37,480 nt of DNA, taken from Gammaproteobacteria bacterium. Lineage in GTDB: Bacteria; Pseudomonadota; Gammaproteobacteria; GRL18. Positions 18,663 through 27,406 of this stretch are shown piece after piece (the stretch's first letter is position 1; the number at the start of each line of letters is the position of its first letter). The notes beneath the pieces were generated by a model, which saw only the letters and a list, made by a program, of their open reading frames with translations, was not told the DNA's origin and made no database searches. The stretch covers positions 1-37,480 of the forward strand of contig JADGAU010000013.1 of the NCBI GenBank assembly GCA_015231865.1. The letters are read 5' to 3'. A program made the translations under genes and the position numbers.

Positions 18663-19022
18663 TTATTTATTAACAAACTCATCACAATATAACTGATATT
18701 TCTGACTAAATAAAACTTCTAATTCATTAATAACTATTTGAGCTTCTTTTCCATTTAACATATGTTCGGTCATCATTTGTGCAGCCTGATCTAAAACGCC
18801 AGATTTATTAATCATATGATAAGACTGTGATAATCGTTTAATGGCTGCAACAACACTTTCTTCAGGTGGTCTGGGTATCTGTTGAGGTTTTTCTGGTGCT
18901 AATTGCACATTATCCTTATTTTCTTTTGATAACAAGTAATCAGAAAAATCCAATAATGAATTTTGTGCTGAAGGATTTAAGTTTTTTAAATTACTTAATA
19001 GTTTTTTTTCTAACTTATTCAT
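18663..19022 (-). CDS. Hypothetical protein, start abutting GTPase stop
   Basis: 119 aa ORF between GTPase and AI-2E genes on the same strand; start base coincides with the end of the GTPase ORF. Confidence 0.75.
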   Translation of the reverse strand: MNKLEKKLLSNLKNLNPSAQNSLLDFSDYLLSKENKDNVQLAPEKPQQIPRPPEESVVAAIKRLSQSYHMINKSGVLDQAAQMMTEHMLNGKEAQIVINELEVLFSQKYQLYCDEFVNK

Positions 19023-20536
19023 TAAGTTCCCATTTGCTGGTTGTTCATTTTCATTAAAATATCTTCTTTTGCCTGTTGCATAATTGAGTCTCTGTCAATT
19101 CCATCCAGAATTCTCTTTATGGCTTGTTTAGGACCATGCTCACCCCAGGACTTACCCTGACGGAAATATAGATTCGCTGCTTTTCCAACGACATAAGTAC
19201 CATAATAGGCCACAGCACCCTCTCCTGTCGCGGTTAATACGGTTGAGAAACCAAAACTGCCCAACTTTAATGCTGATGATAATAGATACATTAGCCAGAT
19301 AGTACCCATTAATAAAATCAATTGTGACATGATTGTTTTAATTAAAACAGCTGATTCAGCTCTACTTATATTAAGACCATACACTTTTGATAAGTGTACT
19401 ATCATACCTACATCAATTAAAGCAGCAGAAAATAAATCAACAATTGGAACTGGATTGACTGCAACAGCAAGGCTTTTGCTTAGGCAGTACATTTTAATGA
19501 CATTCGCTGATGCCACTTTTTGCTTATCAATTAAATGATCAGCAACTTGCTCAGTTAATCTGCCTGCAAAAAAAGTGGCATTAAGCGCTGCGATACTCTT
19601 ACCTTCATGAGTTAACAAATCAAATAATAAATTTTTAAGTGCTAAAACATCAATTGACAGTGTTTGCTCTGTTTCTGTTTCATTACCTGCTTCATCAACA
19701 TAAATAAAGGTTTTGACTGATGAGGTTGAAGCGGTGGCAACAATATTTTCCGGCTTTACAAAAGCCAACGTTTGTTTCCTCAATTGTGTTAGTAGTAATT
19801 GTTTTTCTTTATCGTTGTATCGATCGGCTTTATTAAGGACCAAAATAACAGGCTGCACACCCGAAGAAATTCGTTTTAATACCTGATATTCAGTATGCGT
19901 TATATCACCATCAACAACAAACAAAATAACATCCGCACGGGACACAACATCAAAGGCTAATTTTTCACGCTCCTGGCCATCGACTTCATTAATTCCAGGC
20001 GTATCAATTAAAATAACATGGCCATTTTTATATTCATGCCAGTCATGATAAGCAGCTACTTTAGTTTCGCCATGAAGTGGGCTGACAGAAAACACCTCGG
20101 TTTGTTGTTTGTTATCAATTAAAGCATTCAAAAGTGAAGACTTACCAACACTCACTCGGCCTAATACCGCGATATGAATATACTCATGCTCTAATTTTTC
20201 AAGCATTTTTTCAACTTGAATAAAGTCACTTTCCAGTGAAGATTTAACGGATGCAGGGATTCTTTTATCTGCTAGCAAAAATGCTAAACTATCTTTAGCA
20301 ATGGATAAGTTCTGAGTTTCTTTGTCTGTACCAGATGAACTCGAACCAGAGTTCTTATTTTGTATTTGACTCAGGAGTTTTTGAATATAGCGATAATCAA
20401 ATAACTTGCTATTACCCAATTTAAACTGGTGCAGATAATATTTCTTGGTTGATAATCGATGAATCGATTGAGATGTTTTTTGCAAAAAAGAAATATTTTT
20501 TTGTATAAATGATTTATTTAACACCCAATTACCCAA
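19022..20536 (-). CDS. Era/dynamin-like GTPase with C-terminal membrane region
   Basis: P-loop GRVSVGKSSLLN, DTPG, NKAD motifs; hydrophobic C-terminal segments. Confidence 0.92.
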   Translation of the reverse strand: MGNWVLNKSFIQKNISFLQKTSQSIHRLSTKKYYLHQFKLGNSKLFDYRYIQKLLSQIQNKNSGSSSSGTDKETQNLSIAKDSLAFLLADKRIPASVKSSLESDFIQVEKMLEKLEHEYIHIAVLGRVSVGKSSLLNALIDNKQQTEVFSVSPLHGETKVAAYHDWHEYKNGHVILIDTPGINEVDGQEREKLAFDVVSRADVILFVVDGDITHTEYQVLKRISSGVQPVILVLNKADRYNDKEKQLLLTQLRKQTLAFVKPENIVATASTSSVKTFIYVDEAGNETETEQTLSIDVLALKNLLFDLLTHEGKSIAALNATFFAGRLTEQVADHLIDKQKVASANVIKMYCLSKSLAVAVNPVPIVDLFSAALIDVGMIVHLSKVYGLNISRAESAVLIKTIMSQLILLMGTIWLMYLLSSALKLGSFGFSTVLTATGEGAVAYYGTYVVGKAANLYFRQGKSWGEHGPKQAIKRILDGIDRDSIMQQAKEDILMKMNNQQMGT

Positions 20537-20624
20537 ATTTAGTTTTATACTTTAAAGTAAAATTATATCATAATATCAATTTTTCTAATTAACCAAAGTT
20601 TGACACCTTTAATAAATACAATAT

Positions 20625-21308
20625 ATGTTTTTATTTAATTTCAATTACAATACAAGCCGGGTTCGTCTAATAGGCATATTACTTCTTATTTTTGTAAGTA
20701 GTAATTTAATTTCTGGTGACTCAGAAGGTGTTCTGTTTACCAAGGCCAAGTTACTTGAAATTCATAAAAAATATGGTAAAGAAGTTAGTAAACGATTCAT
20801 TTTATGGAAAAAAATTGTTGAAAAAGGCCAAGGTAAAACTGAACTACAAAAGCTTACCATTGTTAACAATTTTTTTAATAATCAATTGAAATGGGTTGCA
20901 GATGATAAGTTGTGGAAGAAAAAAGATTATTGGGCAACGCCTATAGAAACATTAATCAAACAAGCAGGTGATTGCGAAGACTTTACCATTATCAAATATT
21001 TCACTTTACTGGCACTGGGCGTTTCTGTTGAAAAACTAAAATTAAACTATGTTAAAGCCATAAAAATTAATCAGGCACATATGGTCATGACCTATAGTGA
21101 AAATAAAAAGGCCATTCCTCTGGTCTTAGATAATATCAATACCTCTATTTTACCTGCAACAGAACGAAATGATTTAAAACCTGTGTATAGTTTTAATGGT
21201 GAAGGCTTATGGATACAGAAAAAAGCTTCCTCTAAAAAAACAGGCAGCAGTAGTAGAATACGCTTATGGGTAGATCTCAATAACCGTATGAAAAAAGAAT
21301 TAATTTAA
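20625..21308 (+). CDS. lapG: Transglutaminase-like cysteine protease, LapG family
   Basis: Bacterial transglutaminase-like Cys protease signature: WATPIETLIKQAGDCEDFTIIKYFTLLALGV, AHMVM (His), LVLDN (Asp); followed by a LapD-like gene. Confidence 0.9.
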   Translation: MFLFNFNYNTSRVRLIGILLLIFVSSNLISGDSEGVLFTKAKLLEIHKKYGKEVSKRFILWKKIVEKGQGKTELQKLTIVNNFFNNQLKWVADDKLWKKKDYWATPIETLIKQAGDCEDFTIIKYFTLLALGVSVEKLKLNYVKAIKINQAHMVMTYSENKKAIPLVLDNINTSILPATERNDLKPVYSFNGEGLWIQKKASSKKTGSSSRIRLWVDLNNRMKKELI

Positions 21309-21325
21309 TTTTAGGAACAAAGGAT

Positions 21326-23275
21326 ATGACCTTATTCAAGCAAATCATCTTACTCATCTGCGTAATATTTATTACATTATTTGTCAGTACTTTTATTGCC
21401 AGCACTGAAAATATACGAGATTACTTGAATGAACAACTATCATCCCATGCTCAAGATGCAGCAACATCATTGGGTATCGCTCTTACATCAGAAATAAAAG
21501 ATAATGATATAGCTTCATTAGAAACCTATACAAATGCTATGTTTGATAGTGGTTATTATAAAGAAATCATTATCAAAGATATTGATGATAAGATTTTATT
21601 TGAAAAATCCCGCCCTTTGCTAATAGATACTGTACCGCAATGGTTTATTAAAGTTTTTCCATTAGTTGCTCCATTTCAGGAAGCCACAGTTGAAGATGGC
21701 TGGATTACTGTAGGTATTATCAAAATACAAAGTTACCCGGGGTTTGCCTATAAGAAGCTTTGGGAAAATGCCCTTAATAGCCTAATTTTGTATCTTGGAG
21801 TCATGGCCGTAATCTTATTTTTTACTGCCATAGCAATCAAAATCTTATTACGTCCTTTGGGTGAAATTAAAAAACAGGCAATGGCAATTATGAATAGAGA
21901 ATTCCCTATTATCAATATCAAACCCAAAACCATTGAATTTTTACAAGTTGTCAATGCCTTTAATAATATGTCAGAAAAATTAAAGTCTATTTTTGAACAA
22001 CAGGCAAAAATGACTGAGCAACTGCAAAAACAAGCTTTCCAGGATGAGGTTACCGGTTTGCCAAATCGTTCCATATTTATTAAACAGCTTAAATATTTTT
22101 GTGATTCAAAAAATGAAACGAATCAAGGCTGTTTAGTTATTTTACAGTTAAATGATTTAATTATGATTAATAAAAAATATGGTCATATCAAAGGTAATGA
22201 CTTATTAAAGCTTTTGGCAAAATTTTTGACTGAAAAATCGGAAAACTTTTCTAATTCTTTAGTTGCTCGCCTTTCAGGGACTGAATTTGTCTTGTTAATT
22301 AAATCGATACAAACTTCTGTTATTAATGATCTGGGTGAAGAGTTTAAAAATGCATTAGTGGAAATTGCAGAACAGTTGGAATTTGAAGATACCGATCTGG
22401 CCCATATTGGGATGATCAAAACAACCATTGGTCAAAGTATGGGCGATTTACTTTCTGATGCAGACCTGGCACTTCGTCTTGCTCAACAAAAAGGCAGTAA
22501 TGCTTATCATCTTCATGAAAATCAGCAAGGTGGACAATCTGAAACACATGGTTCAGCAGAATGGAAAGAAATTATTGTTGAAGCTATTGAAAAAGATTGG
22601 TTTCAAATGTATTATCAGAAAACTGTCGATGCTGAAAAAAATACTTCTTTTCAGGAAATTATGCTGCGTTTGAATTATAAGGAAAAAGTTATATCAGCTG
22701 GTATTTTTATTCCAATGGCAGAACATCTTGAAATAACCCGTTTTATTGACCGTTGGGTAATAAAAAAATTAATCGAAAAGATTTCTAAGGGTACCGAATT
22801 TATCTATTGTATTAATTTATCAAGAGATACGATACAAGATCCATCATTCCCCGTCTGGTTTAAAGAAAAGATATCTGGACTTAATGAGCGACAACAAGCT
22901 CAAATTGTAGTAGAGGCACCAGAATATAATATTATTAAATCATTTTCAGAATATAAGAACTTACTATCGATTATGGAAAATTACAAATGTCAGTTTTCTA
23001 TTGATCATTTTGGTGTTGGTTTCTCATCAATGACTTATTTGAATGACATAAAAATTGATTATATTAAAGTTCATGGAAGTTATGCATCTAACATACAAAA
23101 TAATCAGGATGTGACAAATTATATGCAGTTAATTATAAATACCGCTCATAACCTTGATATTAAAATAATTGCGGAAGGAATTGAAAATGCAGAAGATCTA
23201 GATTTATTAAAATCAATGAAACTTGATTACTATCAAGGCTATCATATTGGTCGTCCTGAACCCGAAGAAAAATAA
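21326..23275 (+). CDS. lapD: LapD-like inside-out c-di-GMP receptor (periplasmic domain-HAMP-degenerate GGDEF-degenerate EAL)
   Basis: N-terminal LapD-type segment; GGDEF site reads LSGTEF; EAL site reads QEIMLR; DDFG replaced by DHFG and KIDG by KVHG; adjacent to lapG. Confidence 0.9.
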   Translation: MTLFKQIILLICVIFITLFVSTFIASTENIRDYLNEQLSSHAQDAATSLGIALTSEIKDNDIASLETYTNAMFDSGYYKEIIIKDIDDKILFEKSRPLLIDTVPQWFIKVFPLVAPFQEATVEDGWITVGIIKIQSYPGFAYKKLWENALNSLILYLGVMAVILFFTAIAIKILLRPLGEIKKQAMAIMNREFPIINIKPKTIEFLQVVNAFNNMSEKLKSIFEQQAKMTEQLQKQAFQDEVTGLPNRSIFIKQLKYFCDSKNETNQGCLVILQLNDLIMINKKYGHIKGNDLLKLLAKFLTEKSENFSNSLVARLSGTEFVLLIKSIQTSVINDLGEEFKNALVEIAEQLEFEDTDLAHIGMIKTTIGQSMGDLLSDADLALRLAQQKGSNAYHLHENQQGGQSETHGSAEWKEIIVEAIEKDWFQMYYQKTVDAEKNTSFQEIMLRLNYKEKVISAGIFIPMAEHLEITRFIDRWVIKKLIEKISKGTEFIYCINLSRDTIQDPSFPVWFKEKISGLNERQQAQIVVEAPEYNIIKSFSEYKNLLSIMENYKCQFSIDHFGVGFSSMTYLNDIKIDYIKVHGSYASNIQNNQDVTNYMQLIINTAHNLDIKIIAEGIENAEDLDLLKSMKLDYYQGYHIGRPEPEEK

Positions 23276-23297
23276 TAAAAACTGGCTTTTTATTATT
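23271..23297 (+). terminator. Possible AT-rich terminator downstream of lapD
   Basis: AATAATAAAAA-ctggc-TTTTTATTATT hairpin followed by further T; stem is AT only, so weak. Confidence 0.4.
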
Positions 23298-23344
23298 TTT
23301 CAATTATTATTGTGCACTATTTTTAATCAAAGGAAATTTTTTAG

Positions 23345-24871
23345 ATGAAAAAGAACTCATTATCATTTTTATTAAAGCTGCCATTAATGCTTATGGGAAT
23401 TCTACTTATGTTTGGTGTTAGTATGTCTACAGCATATGCATCCGGGGACGTCAACCTTCTCGATTTAACTTCCAGCACATATGGCATAATAGCATTGGTA
23501 ATTTTTGTTCTTGCTTATGCTTTGGTTATTGGAGAGGAAGCCTTACACCTTAGAAAGTCAAAGCCCGTTTTAGTGGCTGCAGGTATTATATGGATTCTGG
23601 TGTCACTTGCCTATTCAAGTGCAGGACCTGAATATAACCATGTTGCAGAAACTATGGTTCGCCATAATCTATTAGAGTTTTCTGAATTATTTCTATTTTT
23701 ACTGGCCGCTATGACCTACATTAATGCAATGGAAGATCGCGGTGTTTTTAATGCGCTACGTGGCTGGTTAGTGTCTAAAGGGTTCTCTTTTAAACAAATT
23801 TTCTGGATTACTGGCGTGCTAGCATTTTGTATTTCGCCAATCGCAGATAATTTAACGACTGCCTTATTAATGGCTGCTGTGGTAATGGCAGTTGGTTCAG
23901 GTAATATGACCTTCATTGCAATTTCGTGTATCAATATTGTAGTTGCTGCAAATGCCGGTGGAGCCTTTAGTCCATTTGGTGATATTACCACCTTGATGGT
24001 GTGGCAAAAAGGCATTGTCCACTTTACTGAATTTTTTAACATTTTTATTCCATCAGTGGTTAACTGGCTTGTTCCTGCTGTAATTATGTCTATGGCAATC
24101 CCTAATGAAAAGCCTGAAGCAGTTAATGATAATACTAAAATTAAACGAGGTGGGTTAATAGTTGTTGGTTTATTTTTATTTACCATAGCCATGGCTGTTA
24201 GTTTCCATAATTTCCTTCATTTACCACCTGTACTGGGTATGATGACAGGTTTAGGTATCTTAAAATTATTTGCTTACTATTTGAAAAAGACTCATCCGGA
24301 TATGCCTGATGACGTAGAAGTAGTTACAATGGATGGAATTGCAAATGATGATTCAAATGAAGATTCCCACAAAAGTAGCGATAAACATTATGATATTTTT
24401 AATATTCTTGCACGTGCAGAATGGGATACTCTAATGTTTTTTTACGGCGTAATATTATGCGTTGGAGGCCTAGGTACATTAGGTTATTTATCATTAGTTT
24501 CACATGCCATGTATGAAGGTGTTGGGATTATGGGCACTGGCACAACAGGTGCTAATGTATTGGTAGGTATATTATCTGCTATTGTTGATAATATTCCAGT
24601 TATGTTTGCGGTATTATCAATGAATCCTGACATGGCTTTAGGCCAGTGGTTATTGGTAACGTTAACTGCCGGTGTTGGTGGTTCATTATTATCAATTGGC
24701 TCTGCTGCAGGTGTTGCCTTAATGGGACAAGCGAGAGGAGTTTATACCTTCTTTATCCACCTAAAATGGACATGGGCAATTGCATTAGGTTATATCGCCA
24801 GTATTTGGGTACATTTGTGGATAAATGCAGAACTGATGAATACGCCAATACAGACTATGTCAAAAATGTAG
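23345..24871 (+). CDS. nhaD: NhaD-type sodium:proton antiporter (copy 1)
   Basis: NhaD signatures: GEEALHLRKSKPVLVAAGIIWILV, ISPIADNLTTALLMAAVVMAVG, NAGGAFSPFGDITTLMVWQKG, DNIPVMFAVLSMNPDMALGQWLLVTLTAGVGGSLLSIGSAAGVALMG. Confidence 0.96.
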   Translation: MKKNSLSFLLKLPLMLMGILLMFGVSMSTAYASGDVNLLDLTSSTYGIIALVIFVLAYALVIGEEALHLRKSKPVLVAAGIIWILVSLAYSSAGPEYNHVAETMVRHNLLEFSELFLFLLAAMTYINAMEDRGVFNALRGWLVSKGFSFKQIFWITGVLAFCISPIADNLTTALLMAAVVMAVGSGNMTFIAISCINIVVAANAGGAFSPFGDITTLMVWQKGIVHFTEFFNIFIPSVVNWLVPAVIMSMAIPNEKPEAVNDNTKIKRGGLIVVGLFLFTIAMAVSFHNFLHLPPVLGMMTGLGILKLFAYYLKKTHPDMPDDVEVVTMDGIANDDSNEDSHKSSDKHYDIFNILARAEWDTLMFFYGVILCVGGLGTLGYLSLVSHAMYEGVGIMGTGTTGANVLVGILSAIVDNIPVMFAVLSMNPDMALGQWLLVTLTAGVGGSLLSIGSAAGVALMGQARGVYTFFIHLKWTWAIALGYIASIWVHLWINAELMNTPIQTMSKM

Positions 24872-24893
24872 CAACTTTTATCATCATATTTTT

Positions 24894-24925
24894 AAAGCTA
24901 TCTTTAAGATGGCTTTAAAAAAATT
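24894..24925 (+). terminator. Rho-independent terminator downstream of nhaD copy 1
   Basis: aaagctatc-tttaa-gatggcttt hairpin (one G:T wobble) followed by a mixed A/T tract. Confidence 0.55.
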
Positions 24926-24936
24926 TTATTTTTTCT

Positions 24937-24964
24937 CTTGAAAACTAAAATTTTCATCACATAT
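24937..24964 (+). promoter_or_regulatory. Sigma32-like heat-shock promoter for hsp20
   Basis: CTTGAAA (24937-24943) matches the -35 consensus exactly; 13 nt spacer; TCACATAT (24957-24964) versus CCCCATnT. Confidence 0.6.
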
Positions 24965-24974
24965 ATTGTTTTGT

Positions 24975-25126
24975 AGGCGCTCATAAGAGGCCTTAAGTAG
25001 TTTAATGGATTCTCTATTAAATTTAACTTTATTTATGTTATTAACATAAATTAGAAATAATTAAACGTCTGATCTTAATTGATAGACAAAAACTATATAT
25101 TGCTTATTAAAGGAGAATATATCATG
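24975..25126 (+). promoter_or_regulatory. ROSE-like RNA thermometer candidate in hsp20 5' UTR
   Basis: 5' hairpin AGGC(G)CTC-ATAA-GAGGCCT (24975-24993); SD-sequestering hairpin AUAUA-UUGCU (25095-25104), loop UAUUAA, AGGAG-AA-UAUAU (25111-25122) with the UUGCU anti-SD and G.G mismatch characteristic of ROSE elements. Confidence 0.6.
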
Positions 25127-25636
25127 AGAAATATCGATTTATCACCATACTACCGTTCAATGATTGGCTTTGACCATATGGCTTCACTTTTAGATGCTGC
25201 AAATAGACGTAGTCAACAACAATCCAGTTACCCTCCGTATAATATTGAACAACTTAATGAGGATAACTATCAAATTGCCATGGCTGTTGCAGGATTTGAA
25301 GAGAATGAATTAATCATTACTTCTGAAAACAATCAATTAACTATTGAAGGTAAAAGAACAGAAGACCAAACTGAGCACCGTTATGTTCACCAGGGTATTG
25401 CAGCAAGAAACTTTCAACATACTTTCCAATTAGCTGAGCATGTTAAAATTTCCCAGGCAAACTTAAGAAATGGTTTGTTATATATTGACTTAGTCAGAGA
25501 AATCCCTGAAGCGATGAAGCCAAGAAATATACCTATTGGCAATGTTCATAATGTCAGAGGTAATATTGAAAACGCTAATACTCAAAACAAGGCGGAAAAA
25601 GCTTCAATTGATAACAAGAAAAATGAAGCTGCGTAA
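25124..25636 (+). CDS. ibpA: Hsp20/alpha-crystallin family small heat shock protein (IbpA-like)
   Basis: MRNIDLSPYYRSMIGFDHMASLLDAA...YPPYNIEQLNEDNYQIAMAVAGFEENELIITSENNQLTIEGKR; start at 25124 has AGGAG 8 nt upstream, preferred over the track start at 25079. Confidence 0.95.
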   Translation: MRNIDLSPYYRSMIGFDHMASLLDAANRRSQQQSSYPPYNIEQLNEDNYQIAMAVAGFEENELIITSENNQLTIEGKRTEDQTEHRYVHQGIAARNFQHTFQLAEHVKISQANLRNGLLYIDLVREIPEAMKPRNIPIGNVHNVRGNIENANTQNKAEKASIDNKKNEAA

Positions 25637-25660
25637 TTACTAACGCAATTTAGCTCTACC

Positions 25661-25699
25661 AAAAGCCATAATTAGTATAACACTAATTATGGCTTTTTT
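25661..25699 (+). terminator. Rho-independent terminator of hsp20
   Basis: Perfect 16 bp stem aaaagccataattagt-ataac-actaattatggctttt continuing into a T-run. Confidence 0.92.
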
Positions 25700-25813
25700 T
25701 ATTTCTGAACACATATTTCTATTCGGCTAGAACACTCTCATAAGTTCATATAGTTTAGATATATTTAATATCTATGCTATTATTTTAAATTAACGTAAAA
25801 ATAACTCAAAAAA

Positions 25814-27349
25814 TTGAAACCAATAAAGGGGATGATAAGTAAAATGAAAGTATTATCACTATTATTACTATTGCTTATGCCTGGAATGTCCCTGGCATCC
25901 GGAGGCGGAATACAATTACAGGACTTTACATCTCACTGGGCTGGTATTGTCAGTGTTGCTATCTTTATCATGGCTTACTCTCTAGTAATAGCTGAAGAAG
26001 CTTTACATCTGCGAAAATCAAAACCGGTAATGGTTGCAGCAGGTATTATCTGGACACTGGTTGCAATTGTCTATGTTAACTCTGGAGACATACACACAGC
26101 TGAAGCTGCTGTTCGTCATAACCTTCTTGAATTTGCTGAACTTTTTCTATTTTTATTAGCAGCCATGACCTATATCAATGCCATGGAAGAACGTGGTGTG
26201 TTTGATTTATTACGGATCTGGCTGGTATCCCGTGGTTTCTCCCTAAAAACAATCTTTTGGTTAACTGGCGCCCTGGCTTTTGTTATTTCGCCGGTCGCAG
26301 ACAATTTAACAACAGCCCTGCTAATGGCCACTGTAGCCATGGCTGTTGGCGGAACTAATACAAAATTTATTGCCATTGCCTGTATAAATATTGTAATAGC
26401 GGCAAATGCCGGTGGTGCATTTTCACCATTTGGAGATATAACAACCCTTATGGTCTGGCAAAAAGGCATTGTTCAATTCCAGGAGTTTTTTGCCTTATTC
26501 GCACCGTCTCTGGTTAACTGGTTAGTGCCGGCAATTATTATGTCCATGGCAATTAGCAACGAAAAACCGGAAGCAATTGAAGCAGGTAATTTTCAATTAC
26601 GTCATGGAGCCTGGTTTATTGTCGGCTTGTTTATCCTGACGATTACAATGGCTGTATCCGCTCATAACTTCCTTCATATGCCGCCTGTATTAGGAATGAT
26701 GACTGGTCTTGGATTCTTAAAATTCTTTGGTTATTACCTCAAACGTCGTGATAATAATCTGGTACCAACTAAAAATGATGCCAGTCTAGGCGAGCATCAA
26801 ATGTCACTTGAAGATACTGCAACTAAGGGTCGAGGTCATGCAGTAGATAACGAGCATAGTGATAGTCAATACAATATATTTAAATCACTTGAACGTGCTG
26901 AATGGGACACATTGATGTTTTTCTATGGCATTATCTTATGTGTTGGCGGTTTAGGTACATTAGGTTATCTATCTCTGATTTCTCAGCTAATGTATGTCGA
27001 TCTTGGTACAACGAATGCCAATATTCTGGTTGGATTTTTATCTGCGGTTATTGATAACATTCCTGTTATGTTTGCAGTATTAGCAATGATGCCAGATATG
27101 TCACAAGGTCAGTGGCTATTGGTTACTCTGACTGCTGGTGTGGGTGGTTCTATGCTATCAATAGGCTCGGCTGCAGGTGTTGCTGTTATGGGACAAGCTA
27201 GAGGAGTCTATACCTTTATGGCGCACCTGAAATGGACCTGGGCTATTGCATTGGGTTATGCCGCAAGTATCTGGGTACACTTCCTTATTAATGGTGATAA
27301 ATTTACCGGGACCGCAGGTGCTGCAGCAAAATCAATGACTGGTCACTAA
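25814..27349 (+). CDS. nhaD: NhaD-type sodium:proton antiporter (copy 2)
   Basis: Same NhaD signatures as copy 1 throughout; likely true start is ATG at 25844 (signal-like MKVLSLLLLLLMPGMSLASGGG), downstream of AAAGGGG. Confidence 0.95.
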   Translation: MKPIKGMISKMKVLSLLLLLLMPGMSLASGGGIQLQDFTSHWAGIVSVAIFIMAYSLVIAEEALHLRKSKPVMVAAGIIWTLVAIVYVNSGDIHTAEAAVRHNLLEFAELFLFLLAAMTYINAMEERGVFDLLRIWLVSRGFSLKTIFWLTGALAFVISPVADNLTTALLMATVAMAVGGTNTKFIAIACINIVIAANAGGAFSPFGDITTLMVWQKGIVQFQEFFALFAPSLVNWLVPAIIMSMAISNEKPEAIEAGNFQLRHGAWFIVGLFILTITMAVSAHNFLHMPPVLGMMTGLGFLKFFGYYLKRRDNNLVPTKNDASLGEHQMSLEDTATKGRGHAVDNEHSDSQYNIFKSLERAEWDTLMFFYGIILCVGGLGTLGYLSLISQLMYVDLGTTNANILVGFLSAVIDNIPVMFAVLAMMPDMSQGQWLLVTLTAGVGGSMLSIGSAAGVAVMGQARGVYTFMAHLKWTWAIALGYAASIWVHFLINGDKFTGTAGAAAKSMTGH

Positions 27350-27374
27350 GATCAGTGCAAGAGAAGTGCTAAAC

Positions 27375-27406
27375 AGCCGGGGCAATTACCGGCTTTTATT
27401 ATTTTA
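27375..27406 (+). terminator. Terminator downstream of nhaD copy 2
   Basis: agccgg-ggcaatta-ccggct hairpin followed by T-rich tttattatttt. Confidence 0.7.

Noticed and set aside
23716-24192. 158 aa antisense ORF in nhaD copy 1 and its counterpart 26170..26469 in copy 2
   Set aside because: The two resemble each other only because the sense genes are paralogues; conserved antisense frame follows from conserved sense codons.
24646-24918. 90 aa Cys/Trp-rich ORF at end of nhaD copy 1
   Set aside because: Out-of-frame reading of the NhaD C-terminus running into its terminator.
25757-25773. Inverted repeat agatat-attta-atatct upstream of nhaD copy 2
   Set aside because: Short AT-only palindrome of a type expected by chance in this AT-rich sequence; also considered a Na+ or other riboswitch here but saw no conserved core.
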